The notes: a model not told the origin generated them from the letters alone. 64,000 bases of DNA from Oopsacas minuta (GCA_024704765.1 JAKMXF010000277.1:434001-498000); one strand, 5' to 3'. Shown: positions 42,641 to 55,505, counted from the first letter of the stretch. Made by a program: numbers and translations.

Positions 42641-43054
42641 TGTTGAGCCCATGGTAACATGTTCAAACTAATCTCTAGCATTCTTTTGAATTTTTATATG
42701 GAAATTTATGGAAATATGATTAATCACCTAAAAGGTGTGAAAAAATACACATCAGATAATTTTCAATTGTCAGTTGCATAACTAGTTGTAACTTCGAGTA
42801 TACATGCCAAATTTCGAGTAGTAATCTCCAAAGGTAGGAACATGAGAGGGAACACATACATAAATATATATATATACCTACCTATCCTACTAAGAAACAA
42901 ACCATTTTAGAACTGTGCTACTATACTATAGTATATTAGAAAAGATTGATTTAAATCAAACAACACTGGAGGAGATGATAAATACCAGGTTCCTAGAAGC
43001 TTTTAAAACATTCTCTAACTCACTAATTATATTCTTAACATTATATATTTCACC

Positions 43055-43249
43055 AATGTAACCTCGTTATTACAAACACTAACAGTCGGTAAAATGTGTT
43101 CTTTTTCTCCTAGACTGTCATAGTTAGTATTAACCGGATTAATATCAATTGAATAACCATAGTGAAAAGTGGGAACTTAAGTTTGTTAAAATATTTTTCT
43201 TCTTATCCGGAAATTTGCATTTACTCTGTTTTATTAACGAGGTTCCACT
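43055..43249. mobile_element. 195-bp TIR element (pogo-like)
   Basis: Inverse ends: AATGTAACCTCGTTATTACA against, read inward, AGTGGAACCTCGTTAATAAA. AACCTCG is common in Tigger/pogo termini. Non-coding. The duplication is not clear. Confidence 0.5.
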
Positions 43250-43507
43250 TTACTTATACTTAGAATAAGATGTATTCTATTTCTTTTTGTTTTATGCTAT
43301 TTAGGTGAAAACTATAATAGATAATCCGTCAGCTGGAGGGACATGATGTGAATTAGTTACCCAATATTACTATGGCCGTGTTCACAAAAAAGTTGAATTC
43401 GAACATAGGGGTGTTCACTTAGATGTAAGTTCGTACTTAAGTTCGAACATAAGTACCAACTAAAAGTGACTTACATAGGTTGATTAAATATAAATTCTCA
43501 AGATTAT

Positions 43508-46353
43508 GTGGTTTCAACCTCGCTACCATTCCAGACCAAATGTTTAAGTAACATGGAAGTTCTAATTGGGCAAAACAAAGTGGGGGCCTCAATAGATTCC
43601 GGATTATCGGTGTCTTTGATAGTAGCTGATCTGGTGAGAAGAACTAGGACTGATGTTGATAGAAGCTATTCTAAACGGTTGCTTTCTACAACAGATGACG
43701 ACTGAAAAGTAATTGGACGAGTTCTGCTTCCGTCAGAAATTTGTACGTTGCGGCAAATCGCAGTTCACATTGATTAGTGATTTGATAACTCCGGTCATCT
43801 TGGGCAGAGATTTTATTTCTACTCATAATTTAAAATTAGATTTCGAGAATGGTATTGTTGAATCGCCAATTTATGGAATTATTTCGATGTACAAGGGTAC
43901 TGGGTTGGAAGGCTCCTTCAACATTCAACAGTGTTTATAAACATTCGGAGTTAAAGAGTACGAGGAAAGCAGTAAATATACGTAATTGTCAACCCCACCA
44001 AAAATCAGACTAGTATAGTCGAGTCAGTGGCGCATATATCTACACAAAAGGAAGATGATGGCTGTGATGAATGCTCCATACCAAGCTTTACTAAAAATTG
44101 TAGATATGATATCCGAATTACCCACCTTACTTGAGTGACTTAATGTTGGAAAATATGGACATATTTTCTACCACATGCCAGGGCGGACTGAAATGACCTA
44201 TCATGCGATCTTCACAGAAGATAGTCGACTAGTCCATCTGTCACAGAGAAGAATGCTTGCACATTACAAGTCAGAAGTGGATACTCAAATACAAAAGATG
44301 TTGGATCGAGGGTTCATCAAAGAGAGCACTAGCCCTTGGGTTGCACCCGCAGTCTTTGTTATTAAATGAGATGGAAGTTTACGAATGTGTCAACTATCCG
44401 CAGTTGAAAAACGAACAGTGAAAGGTGCTTATCCTTTGCCCTTAATAGATGACATGCAATCTTATCTATCTGGTGCCGTTGTGTTTTCAACCTTTGAATG
44501 TCAATAGTGGCTATTGGCAATTATCAATTAAACCCGACGATTGGTATAAGACCGCCTTCACACCTGGTCTTGGCATGGGATTATAGAAATTTGTGTGCAT
44601 GTCATTTGGGGTATGTACTGGACCTTCTCCTTTTCAGAGGCTGAAGGAGACTGTCTTGCGAGTATAGACACGGCCAAAGTATTTATTGATGATATTTTGG
44701 TTTTCTCTCCAGGCACAGGATCACACGTGAATCATTTAAAAGAAGTTTTTCAACGACTACGCGAATCAAAATTGATGTTGAGAGGCAGCAAATGTTGTTT
44801 GACTAAGTCTAGTCTTTGTAATCTGGGGTGTGTATTTTCTGTTCGAAGAATGAGACCCGACTCTTCCAAAATTGAGGCTGTACAAAATTGGCTTATTCCA
44901 ATAGACGTTTTCAGGGTACGAAAATTTTTAGCTCTTGGTTCTTATTATGGAAAGTTCATAGCAGGATTCTCTGACACAGCGTCACCTCTATATAGTTTGT
45001 TAGAAAAGATATTCAGTGCATTTGGAATGAAGACTGTCAAGACTCATATGAGTCACTGAAAGTGCGCTATCGAATAGTCCAGGTTGATTTATCCTCTTTG
45101 GGCAAGTATTTGTTTGGTTTACGGATGCGAGTGGTGTTGGTGTTGGAGCCATACTGGAACAAGATGGAGATGTTGTTTTTTATGCTAGTAGAACTTTAAC
45201 AAAGTCCGAAAGAAATTATAGCTTGATTGAGAGAGAGTGTCTGGCTTTAGTGTTGGTACAAAGTAATTTCGACACTAACTCTCTGGGACGGAAGTTTAAA
45301 ATTGTTCGCATCACAAACCATTGTGTTGGCTCTCTGCATTAAAGATGGAAGGTAGGCTTTGGTAGATGAGTGTTAGCATTATAGTATCGCACTGACTTAG
45401 AGAATGTAAATGCTGTTCTTTTGTCTAGGAAGGTTCCTAATGAAGTATCTTTAGTCTATGAAATTGGTCCTGGCATCGATCAATAAGGATCGAATTAAGA
45501 CCTGTCAAGAGAATTATACATTAAGCTTAATTATCAATCTTCTCTCGAAGAATTTATGTCCTTGTGGTACAAATCAAAATGTTCCTCAGCGGTATTCTCA
45601 ATTTTACACAAATTAAATTAGCTAATCATTTGTTATGTCGAAGATATGACGTGGAAGGATTTGGTATCACATGGAACTTGATAGTCGGCCCCGATGAATT
45701 GAAAAGAGCGTTATTATATAATCATTACGATTTCCCGTGTGCGGGCCATCAAGGATGGAGGAAAACTTCGGAAAAACTAAAATGGTAGTTTACCCAGACT
45801 ACTGCAGTCCTGGGATATTTGTATGAAAGCTGAGCAAACGATGCCTCACAAATTACCTATGGACAGCACTCATATTGGAAATCAGTGGCATCAGATTGCA
45901 GTCGATGTTATGGAAGTGTAGATTAAATCAAGAAGAAATATATATCTTCTGGTGATACAAGATTATTTAACAAAATGACTAGAGGCATTTTTAATGCCTG
46001 ATCAAAAGACAGAACGAGATGTAGAATTGCTCAGGTCCTAGTTTACCGTGTTGGAATTTCAAGAGTGTCACATAACGAAATGAGAATGATGGCTGATTTA
46101 TGCGACTCTTTTATACGCCAACATGACCAAAGTAAAGAAATTGCACAATACGAAAGGACAATGTAAATATTTTAGGCCATATACTGTCTCGCAGATAACT
46201 GAAAGCCATGCAGTGATTTCTAACTTTAAATTTGGGAGAACAAAGGAAAATAAGATCCCGATTGATAAAGTTCGACCTTTTTACGAACATGATGTCGAAC
46301 TTGGAAAACAAGGGCGTAAAAGAACATCTCAAAAAAAGTCCAGACATGGTTGA
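43508..46353 (+). pseudogene. decayed Ty3-type retroelement pol (PR-RT-RH-IN)
   Basis: Domains appear in the Ty3 order. Protease at 43508-43940: GASIDSGLSVSLIV, where the usual D-S/T-G is D-S-G, and VILGRDFISTHNLKL. Reverse transcriptase at 44175-45059: IQKMLDRGFIKESTSPWVAP, then the catalytic FIDDILVFSPGTGSHVNHL. RNase H near 45110-45270: FTDASGVGVGAILEQDG and SERNYSLIERECLAL. Integrase zinc region at 45690-45790 (NHYDFPCAGHQGWRK) and core DVMEV/LVIQDYLTK at about 45905-45980, then a C-terminal tail to 46353. Many stops and frame changes make it dead. I see no LTR pair, primer-binding site or gag, so the copy is truncated. Confidence 0.85.
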
Positions 46354-47907
46354 TCTTCCAAGCAAGAAATCTCGGGAGGTAATTTAATAGTGCTGATATT
46401 TCATCAAATATTATTTGATAAAAATGGTTCAAATACTTACACTCGTATTTTCCTCTGTAGTCAGTAGAATATTCGTTTGCATTATCTAAACACACAAATA
46501 TTTCAAATCTAGATGACTTTAAGGTAATCTTAAAACAAAATTTATCTTATCATTACTTTCATGACGCTATTACATCAGAAATTGCATGAGAACCTTTATC
46601 GTCATCATACACTTGCTCCTAGCACATCGTTGTTTTTGTCTCAAAGAATTTTCATTCGCTGATCCAGCAACCGAACAATTTAGTTGGACAACCTCTTGGT
46701 AGTATAAGCGTTGGGAAACTACACCCATGATTGGATGGAGTTGGGAATGCCTCTTCTGCTGTCTCTCTCCAAATTATTACAAGAACTAAAATTGTGACCT
46801 TCAACTTAGATCCATCTTTTCGCGCTATGTTCCAAATTATCTCTTTGTCGCAAGGTTGAATAGAGCTCAGTCCGTGCAAGTAACAATCCAATCAATTCAA
46901 TATACATAACTAATTACGGCCTTCATTATGAACCTGTGACATCAATATTGGACCGCCCTACTCGTACCTGTTGAATTAAATCTGATAACGTGTCTCCAGT
47001 TTAATGTATTCTTCCTTTACGAGAAACACTTAACCACCAATACATCAATCTAAAGTGTATTACGAGACTGGCAACGCAACTAATAATTCTTAGCCGAGAT
47101 CAAGCACTTTAAATGTAGGTTATAATTACGTAAAATCGTTAATCGGAAATGTATAATACGCGTAAAGTAACCGTAGGATAAGTTAAATTCCCCATTCATC
47201 ACAATTGCAGCAAATTGCAACTTTGGTGATTTTTAGTTGTTTTCGTTATTGTTGTGTGCAAGTTTAAGCAAGGATACTTCGGTAAATACATGACAAATTC
47301 CAGCTTATTGCCCATGATGTGCCAAAATATGATCGAAGCCTCGAGCATTTATCTATATTGAGTTACTGTAATTATTTATCACATGATGATAATTACGTTA
47401 CTTTGTGTGTCAATTACCAACGTTGTCGTAGGAATGGGATGGTAATGGGAATGAAATCACGTTCCTACGGCAAGTAGTGTTTTCTGTGGAATGACACGCT
47501 GAACCTTCAATTTCTCCATTGAACCAATGTGGCGATATAATCAAAAGGTCAAAATATTTTATAAAATAAATACCACCCGTGACATATACCAGAGAAATTC
47601 CGGATGGGAAGAAGTAATTATTTTTACATGGCCTTACACTCTATATTATTAAATCCCATTTGTTGTCTGCCTATCTGTTTGTCCTTTGTCAAGGAAAGGA
47701 TTTGTGGTATGCAGTTTTAGCATTATCGCACAACTATATATTTATCGTGTTTATTAAGGAAGTAAATAGAATTCAATAAAACTTCAGTAAATACATCAGA
47801 CATGCTGAATCCGATTCTAACACTCTTGGATTAATCATGTAATTTTATTGTTGTTTGTATGTATAAATAGTAAACAAATTAGCCAAATCTCAAAATATAC
47901 ATACAGG
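46354..47907. other. intergenic, no gene seen
   Basis: From 46354 to about 47640 I see nothing recognisable. From about 47640 a composite-repeat head starts (TGTCTGCCTATCTGTTTGTC, GTCAAGGAAAGGATTTGTGG), followed by a monomer that is split at 47907 by the next element. Confidence 0.5.
47660..47907. repeat. composite repeat, left half (split by P-like element 2)
   Basis: Head block plus monomer up to ATACAGG. The monomer resumes at 51526 with ATACAGGCTTGCTCTAAACG, which is the usual sequence of this family. Confidence 0.75.
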
Positions 47908-50900
47908 CGTGACCTACGTTATAATAAGGCCTGTTCACTAGTGCGATTTTTTGGACCATGGATGTCGTTTAAGTCCATTAAATTTTATTTCAAATAATCA
48001 TGTATTTGATGTTATTCACCCAAATCGTGAACTTAAAATTGTTCTTAAGCGATTTTGAAGACCATGGATGCATTTAAGTCCTTATTTTTACAATAAATGT
48101 TATAGTTAGAGAAAATTAACTAAAATGTGAATCCATGAGAGAAAATATTATTGGGTTTAATACTAAGCATATTTCAAATAGTGAGTGCATGATAATAGTA
48201 CAAAATAATAAAAGATACGTATATGAAAGTGGTATGTGATAAGTTAATTAGGCTCAATTTCTTTAATTTTCGAGTGTTTTCGACACACGGTTTCAAGGGT
48301 AGCTGGGAATTCATGTTCTTAGTCTTATTTGATATTAGACAGTTTGAAGTAGCGGTCAATAGTTTAGCTAATACATCCCACATGAGTGTACCGCATTCGC
48401 TACACATCACTCTCCATACTTCAGCTTGTTCATCTTCTATAAGAATTGTTGTTAACTGTATCAGGATTCTTCAAGAAGGACCGGTTATAAAGTTATTGAA
48501 TATGTTTGGTTGAAGCTCGATAGAAGAGAATACTTTCCATAGCGTAATAATTGCGTCTATGACATCACTACTTGGCCATTTTAGTGAGCCTCGGTCGATT
48601 ATCTGAATTAATCGATATTCAGAATCTGAAGGTTCTTCAATTTCCATTTCTTTGTTTTCAGTGAGGAATAAGAGACATGATTGACATTTAGTAGAATGTT
48701 TGTAATAGGCATGCACTGAGTAGCCTGCTGTAAAGGAGAGTGTTTAGAGTATTTGCTTGTTCAATTCTATCCCTGAATATCCCTGAATCGCCGGGAGATA
48801 CATCCCTAAGCTGAAAGACGCATGGGAGTCTTGGTCACAAGAGGATGAGCACGATTCTAAGAAGTTCTTAAGTGATACGCTATCTTCTACAGGCTTTTTC
48901 GAAAATAATTTGAGTATGCTGGACAACTTTATTCTCCGTTCTGTTTCAAGGACCTGGCAATAGCTAATGTGGTATTGTGCTCCTGACATCATCCTATACA
49001 AGCCAAAATGATGCTCAAGTGGATCATTTTGCAAGAACGAAGAAAGGACGTACGAATAGCCACAATTTCCAGTCAGATGGTTCACAATGCATGGGAGTGC
49101 AATACAAGAGTGACGGAAACTTGTAAAGGTTTGAGGACTTAATTTACCTCTTTTGTCAGGCATGACTCGCCAACATTCAGCCCAATCAACTACACGTTGA
49201 AGGAACATAAATCTGGTATCATTGTAGGCAAGTGGAACTGAAAATTCATCTTTGTGAAGGATACCCTTGTTCGGAGTATTGATGTTGAATATCTTCCAAA
49301 CATTACAAATAATGGCGATAATGTCTGCAGTCTGTGAATTTGTAGAAGTGTGGTATCGCGATTGGTGGCTAACGTTTAATGCAGCGGCTGTAGATTCATC
49401 AAATATCCTTAAAGCTAAAGAAACATTTTGTCGTTCTAAAGTGGAAGGCCAACCACCTTTAGAGGTTAATCTTGGAGCTAATTTAGCAACAGAGTGTTGG
49501 TCACTTTTATATAATTTGCGAATTTCTTCGAAAATTGCAGTACTCGCAACTTGTATGTTCTCAAAAATCTGGATAAGTGAATGTTTTATTATAATCTATT
49601 TAGTTTAGGCAGTTATTACGTATCGATTTGATTATGTGAACGAAGTCAAAAAGCAAAAACAATGGCCGGTTTGAGTCCATAGGGTGAGGAACAATATGCT
49701 CTAGAAGTCGGCTTGGAGAAAATAACTTGAAAATGTTAACGTTCAATGGGTAATTATCAGTACATAAAATGTGTACAGAGAGTCCACATGCTTCAACATC
49801 ACGAATAACATCTTTGATGATAGGAAAGAGTACCTCAGCAGATGAGCTGGAACAGGGCAGTAAATGGACAATACTGGACCATCGTTTGGACAAACTTGAT
49901 ATCATGAAGGCAAAAACGGTTTTTGCAGGATCAGTAGAATTCAAAGAAGATCCAATTATCTTACCTCCTTTGTATGTAAATGTGGATATTACATGAATTT
50001 CATCCATCTGAATCATTACATTTCGTTCCCATTTGTTAAACTGAGTGACTGATTGTTTGAGATAATTGGTAAACTCAGAATCCAAACCAAAATTGGAATA
50101 TAAGCGCTTTAGAATAGAAAGGTGTGGCAATGATAGACAGTCCAGGGATTGAAGATATCTATAACAAACTGGCGAGATAAGCTGGCATTTGAGGGACAAG
50201 ACAAGAGTTTCGATGTTGTATTGCCTCATAGTTTTCGCGATCAAAGGTTATCAAATTGGCATAGAATAAACTGAAGACTTGATAATAGAGGCTGTTGGTT
50301 TCCAGATTCTTCTCCAGTTGAAAGGGAGTCAATAGCTTTACGAATGCTTCCGGTTGCTTCTCTGACATGGTGTTGGAGTGTTTCAGGAGAATTAGTAGGG
50401 GCAGAATGGTTTTCAATTTCTTTAAGCAAATCGTTAAGCTGACGAATATCATTTATCTGAGTGAGGGAAAGAGGAATGCGTATACCTTCGTAGAAACCCA
50501 TAGTATGTAATGTTTCGGTAATAGTTAACGAGCATCGAATTGCAATCAAACTGTTTCGTTATAGAAGGGTTGAGTAAATTAAAGGAATTATCATCAGAAG
50601 GCCAAACTAACCAATGATTAGGCAAGCCCGAGTGCTTCGTTTTGGATACCAAGGCTTCCAGTGTGGCATTCGGAAAAGTTCTTTGTCTTGGTTATACTGT
50701 AATAGACTCATTTATTGCAGTATCAATCAAATGCTGATCTCTCAAAGATCTATCAAATCTCGGAGGTATGGTGTCAGATGACGAAGAGAGATGAAGTGGA
50801 CATCTAGGTAGAAAGCTTGGCACTGCATCCTTCTGCAATTTAGGCTTAGCTGGTACTTCTAAGTATGTTCAATCTGGTTGATGGATAGAAAAACTGGTCT

Positions 50901-51525
50901 GAATTTCTTCATCGAGGAAATGTTTTGAGCACATAAACACATTCTTTAAGTCTCTGATACCTTCTCTACAGAGCGCTCGAAGCCAACGATTGACAAGATC
51001 AGGTGGACCATTTGGCAGCTTAAATACTGGAGTATAAGGTTCTCCTGCGTAATTACTCCGACATCCGGGGGCAGAACACCTGTTGGGCATGACAAGCTAA
51101 TTGAAAGTATAAAAAAGGAGAAATCGAGAGGTATATTAAAGAAATGCACATAACTGATAGAACAGAGTGGAGAAGCGGCATTACAGAGATAAAAGCTAAG
51201 TTGTTTAAACAACTTAGGATAAAAGTACAAGAGGACAAGTTCAACGGGTGGTGAGTACGTAAATGCATTGTCTCAATAAATTGAGTGTGAGAAAAAGGTT
51301 GATTTATAAATTAATATAAATATTATGGGTTTCTAAGAAATACTTTTTACAAGCCTTCAACGACATCCATGGTCTTTAAAATCGCCTAAGAACAATTTTA
51401 AGTTCACGATTTGGGTGAATACCATCAAATACATGATTATTGGAGTAAAATTTAATGGACTTAAACGATAACCATGGTCCAAAAAATCACACTAGCGAAC
51501 AGGCCTTATTATAACGTAGGTCACG
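47908..51525 (-). mobile_element. P-like transposon 2, complete, 3618 bp
   Basis: Left CGTGACCTACGTTATAATAA; right end read inward is the same 20 bases. The inverted repeat runs on for about 190 bp with few changes (GTTTAAGTCCATTAAATTTT, CACCCAAATCGTGAACTTAA). A perfect 7-bp duplication ATACAGG flanks it at 47901-47907 and 51526-51532. Filling the site restores an uninterrupted composite-repeat monomer, which independently confirms the boundaries. The inside carries a THAP/P-type transposase on the minus strand. Confidence 0.93.
48471..51090 (-). pseudogene. P-element/THAP9-like transposase pseudogene (element 2)
   Basis: ATG at 51090 opens an intact-looking THAP domain (MPNRCSAPGCRSNYAGEPYT, WLRALCREGIRDLKNVFMCS-KHF), with the C2CH ligands C-x4-C and C-x2-H present. 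A stop follows at about 50869. Later blocks in shifting frames: a helical linker (50241-50549), CYRYLQSLDCLSLPHLSILK, VMIQMDEIHVISTFTYKGGK, CTDNYPLNVNIFKLF and LFDFVHIIKSIRNNCLN (49600-50244), NDPLEHHFGLYRMMSGAQYH (48744-49208) and a C-terminal Cys-containing tail (48471-48716). The block order is that of P-type transposases. Breaks near 50860, 50245, 49600 and 48740 disable it. It is better preserved than the copy at 20900-23047. Confidence 0.9.
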
Positions 51526-51532
51526 ATACAGG

Positions 51533-53586
51533 CTTGCTCTAAACGGCTACCCAGAGTTAAGTAAGTAGCCTGAATCCGAATTTCACATTTTCAAGTTTCA
51601 TATATGTATTTATTATTGTTGTTTTTATAAATATAAAGTAAACAAATTTCAAAATTGAGGTAGAATCATACTTTCGATGGTTATATCTGGGTTATCGGGT
51701 ATCTAAGTCTGAATGTTGTAAACAACATCAATATTATTAAATCTCAATTGTTGTTTGTCTGTTTTTGTCCATTGAATACCTCGAGGCGGAATGCGGCGAG
51801 TTCATCGCGCAGCGACGAGCCAAAGGCTCTTATAATTGTAAATTCAGCTTATCTAATTTATACTTTGTACGATGAAATTACATATCTACCCTCTCCAATC
51901 AGCAATCATCTTTAATTCAAGAAGATATGAAAATGAAATACAAAATGGTCCAAAAGCAATAACATTTAGTAATCAGAATGCTGGAGGAGAGTTGTGAAAT
52001 TTTAGTAAAAAATGTACAAAACGATGCACCCTGTTACTCATATCCCTGCTTCTACGATCCTAGTTAGCAAGCCCGATCAATATACTATTCACTGATAAAA
52101 ACATTATATGTGTTTATATCGAATCAACATGGAAGATATTCAAGTGTGATTTCTAGCATAAATCAGCTTTACGGAAGTACTAATTCTGGACACGGTATGT
52201 ATCAATTGTAGAATTCCCATCTTTCGGGGGTTCTATATTATTTAATATCAAACAAATTTTGTAGAAATTGCCAACAAGCATAACCACTATCTTGGATTTC
52301 ATGATAATAGGCTGATTGGTTATATGCGCGGAATCAAGCACGTGGACTTTACAATGAATAATAGCACTTGCAGCTAGTGGGAGATCCATGAGTTTCTGAT
52401 GGGGACGATAACCATCCAGTAGGGGGTCTTGGTCGTTGTGAGCCTCTTAGCTGGGTGGCTATATGCGACAAGCTAGAGTTGCACATTGGTTACCTTTCTA
52501 ACGTCACATACGTATCTTAGAATCTTAAAATCATTATTCTGAAGTTCATAATTCACATTTCGTTGGGAAACCCTCAATTAACTGTGTGGATTGTGTCCGT
52601 ATATGAATGATGAATCTGTGAATAAATATGCCACTATAATATTCGGAGAGATATGGCATACTATGTTTGAAATCTGGAATAGAGAAAATGATTTATAAGG
52701 TAATAATATTTATTTATACGGTTACAGCCCAGGGCCCTCCATATGTAGGTCAAGTATTCATTGGAGTTATACCAAATATAATATAAGATTAGGGGTAAGA
52801 TGCGAGCAAAGTGAGTAGAAATTTGAGCACATAATGTAATGATTTATTACCACAATAATTCCAGAGGATATAACCCTGTGTGCCAAAAATCAGCCCTGGG
52901 AGTTTCCAGTTCCTTCAATCAATTCTGGACATACAAACATATATATAAATATATATACACACACATATACACATATATACACACATACATATACTATATA
53001 GACAGATTAATCGCGTTTTAATAGTATAGATTATATCTTCGTGGGGTACGCCCATGGATCCTCCACTGTTTGTAGCTTGTGTGTATAGTGTAGTGGGTAA
53101 TAAAGTTTATTGCAAAGGTATTATTATGATCCCTGGACAAGCAGACCTCATAGCCACAACACTGACTCAGTGCATAAGTATCCAAAATGATAAGTTCCAA
53201 ATTCCAGGACCTAAATCTCTTATAAATATAAACATATATACAATTGAAATGTCATCCTCAAATCAATTACAAATGATGAAAAAGTTTAAAAATCTTAAAA
53301 ACCAATTGTTATGTCTATTATGAGATTGACATCAAATATTCAAACCGATTTGTGATATTCAGAAAGAAAAGTTGATTGTATCCTTTGGAAAGATTGTTAA
53401 AAATGTACAAAGTTCAAAGCGATGAATATAATATGTACAATCAAAAATTTTAAGATATCAGAGATTTCATTAAGGAACTCAGATGTGCCTTTGGGTAATA
53501 GAATAGATGATTTGGAATTTAAGACTTTATGGAGATAATTATCAAATACAATAGCCTATCCTCAAATAGTAAGAAACGATCAATAA
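51533..53586. other. intergenic, composite repeat and unassigned sequence
   Basis: It holds the rest of the split monomer and a head (51533-51780), a GC-richer island at 51779-51825 (CCTCGAGGCGGAATGCGGCG, also at 36917), unassigned AT-rich sequence, and an R2-type block with a CA/TA microsatellite and tail at 52860-53030. An 89-codon frame at 53054-53323 is not convincing. Confidence 0.5.
52860..53030. repeat. dispersed block with microsatellite and tail
   Basis: AAAATCAGCCCTGGGAGTTT, CCTTCAATCAATTCTGGACA, then (TATA/CACA)n, then GACAGATTAATCGCGTTTTA. The same order (block, microsatellite, ATTAAT(C/T)GCGTTTTA tail) recurs at least partly at 27338, 33560 and 34380. Confidence 0.6.
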
Positions 53587-54095
53587 CTACTTCTTAGAGT
53601 AAATCTTTGAGGTCTTACTATCTAATTTAACAATTTCATTTGGTATCACATTTGGCTCCAGTTTTAGTAGATTGTACAAAGTAGCTGTGGTATTCACAAA
53701 GTGAAGTTTCTGCCAAAACTTTTTACTTATGAACGGTTTAGAAATTTTTAAAGTAGTTCTTATCCAAGATGACGGATTAACTATATATAAAGAAGTAAGG
53801 CTCTTTTTCATACGTTCATTGATAATTTCGTAGAACTGTTTAATCCAAGGATAGGACGGTAATTGATGCTGTTGCACACCTGAATGAATATATATAAGGA
53901 TATAGTGATCGAATATGAGACTGTCTAACATGGAAATAACATATAGAAAGATCTCTTTCAAAAGTTCTGGATAAAGTTTTTCGGTTTTGAGAGGTAGATA
54001 TTTTCCAAATATAAGTACAACTGGCAATCTAGTTCTGTCTTGGATATATCCCCCATGTTGAAATATTCTAGTATAGTTTTCAATTAGTTCCATAT
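53587..54095 (-). CDS. BCH/CRAL-TRIO_2 domain exon (ARHGAP1/8- or BNIP2-like)
   Basis: A 3' terminal exon, or a gene with a non-coding first exon. An acceptor TTTTCTCCTATTTAG ends at 54096. An ATG lies two bases inside (54093) and gives 168 residues to the stop at 53587. The sequence LPVVLIFGKYLPLKTEKLYP, LIFDHYILIYIHSGVQQHQL, WIKQFYEIINERMKKSLTSL, YIVNPSSWIRTTLKI and LHFVNTTATLYNLLKLEPNV follows the divergent CRAL-TRIO (BCH) fold of ARHGAP1/ARHGAP8, BNIP2 and Prune2, including the YIVHP-like strand. These domains bind small GTPases or lipids. No RhoGAP domain follows. I could not find an upstream exon that fits the phase, so either translation starts at 54093 or the gene is truncated. The frame is clean, which favours a real or recently lost gene. 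Confidence 0.6.
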
Positions 54096-55017
54096 CTAAA
54101 TAGGAGAAAATATGAACCACAATAAATGAGCATGTGCAAAGGATGCAAATAGCGTTGCAATCATTATTTCTAATTGTATATATATTCATACAAGCAAGCT
54201 ATGCTTACTTGCGCTAACTGGCTCGCGAACACTTCGTGTCCACAATACACCAATCGGTGTCAATATAAATAGTTCCGCTATATACAAATTTATCTAATAG
54301 GCTAAGGTATCGACATCAGGGGCAGGCTTAGTTTAGTGGTTGCCCAGGTCTGGGTCGAAATGGGTTAGTGTATATTATTACAACATCCGTTGTCCCGACA
54401 CAAAGTAATATTCCTAGGCCTTGCTCGCTCCTGGTCAGCACATATTGTATTCGTAGAATTTTCATCGCTCCGTTAGGAACTTCGGATAGAAAATTCAGAA
54501 ATAATTAATGCAAGATTTAATATGCATGTCCAGAATACAACGAATATTTTTTCCAGTATAGTTGACTATATTTCATTAATAGAAGCGGGTAGTGGTGGAG
54601 ATTTTAGCGTGAAAAATTCCAAAGTACGTATTTATGAATCGAGGTATTGAATTACAAACATTCAGCGATCCATTGTCAGTTCGAAAACGAATATTCATAT
54701 CGTATTCACTAGCGTGCTTCGCTTGCTAGGTCGCCACGCGACAGGCGGTAGTATACTTACCAATTCCTCCCCCGGATTTAGCTTATGTACACATTGGGTA
54801 TCTCTTAGTGCTTTTGGTTGGAACGCGATGGGATATACTCAGCACTAAGTGGATGTGGTCATGATATAAATTCGCTTTGCTTACTCGCGCTGAGCGGCTT
54901 GCGAGCACTTTTCGGATTCAGTGTAAACTGTTACCCCATTGTAAAATTAAGAGCAAGTCTCTACGTATGTTTGAAGCTTTCCATTATTCGTGTACTGTAT
55001 ACGCATAAAAACAACAA
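54096..55017. other. intergenic, GC-richer repeat motifs
   Basis: Short repeated islands: CTCGCGAACACTTCGTGTCC at about 54221 (like 10038), GCTTCGCTTGCTAGGTCGCC at about 54717 (like 26289 and 8712), and part of a composite-repeat monomer from about 54910. No gene identified. Confidence 0.45.
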
Positions 55018-55025
55018 ATAAATTT

Positions 55026-55497
55026 GGAGCGCATTCACTAGTCAGAATCATTTTACGACTGTTGTTACAAGTCAGAATCGATTTTCAGACTGTTCTCACA
55101 AGTTAAAAACAAAACATCCATCGATCCGCCATTTTGCAAACTTTTCTAATAATTAGTCCAACCAAAGTCCATTCAAACACAAATTCTCACGAAGTCCACA
55201 TCCCCGCGCCTAGGTAGCTTAATAACGAGTAAAATGAAAACTCCCAGATCCATAAGGTAGTGAACTAAATCCTTAATCCCATCCCAATGGTACGGGTTTA
55301 TAATTAATACAACAAAAAGTTTTTTCCGGGCCTCGTTTTGCCACGCGACATGTCGGAAACGTAGATTCTGACTTGTGACAACAGTCTGAAAATCGATTCT
55401 GACTTGTAACAACAGTCGGAAAATGATTCTGACTTGTGACAACTAAGGATATTCTGACTAATGATAACTTCGAAATTCTGACTAGCACAACTTCCCC
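55026..55497. mobile_element. foldback element, copy C (472 bp), inside a composite-repeat monomer
   Basis: The arms carry ACAAGTCAGAATC subrepeats in inverse orientation. Left GGAGCGCATTCACTAGTCAG; right end read inward GGGGAAGTTGTGCTAGTCAG. Flanks ATAAATTT (55018-55025) and ATAAAGTT (55498-55505) are an 8-bp duplication with one mismatch. The core (TAGTCCAACCAAAGTCCATT, CCTAGGTAGCTTAATAACGA, GGTACGGGTTTATAATTAAT) is shared with copies A and B. Confidence 0.87.
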
Positions 55498-55505
55498 ATA
55501 AAGTT

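Larger units (their letters stand above)
40252..43057. other. intergenic, P-like fragment and repeats
   Basis: It contains the P-like fragment at 40600-41130, AAATC/ATTTG-rich low-complexity sequence at 41160-41560, a weak hAT-like end at 41612 (GAGTGGTTCTCAACC), the dispersed repeat at 42133-42215 and composite-repeat monomers at 42340-42640. No host gene. Confidence 0.5.

Noticed and set aside
49267-49608. 113-codon plus-strand frame and 49769-49996 frame
   Set aside because: They lie opposite conserved P-type transposase blocks on the minus strand; shadows of that pseudogene.
53054-53323. 89-codon frame MDPPLFVACVYSVVGNKVYC on the plus strand
   Set aside because: It has an ATG and no internal stop, but no recognisable domain, and it starts at the edge of a repeat tail; not enough to call a gene.
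54760-54860. Upstream minus-strand exon for the BCH gene with donor GTAAGTATA at about 54764
   Set aside because: The donor is good, but its phase (0) does not fit the acceptor at 54095 (needs phase 1), and the short peptide has no domain.
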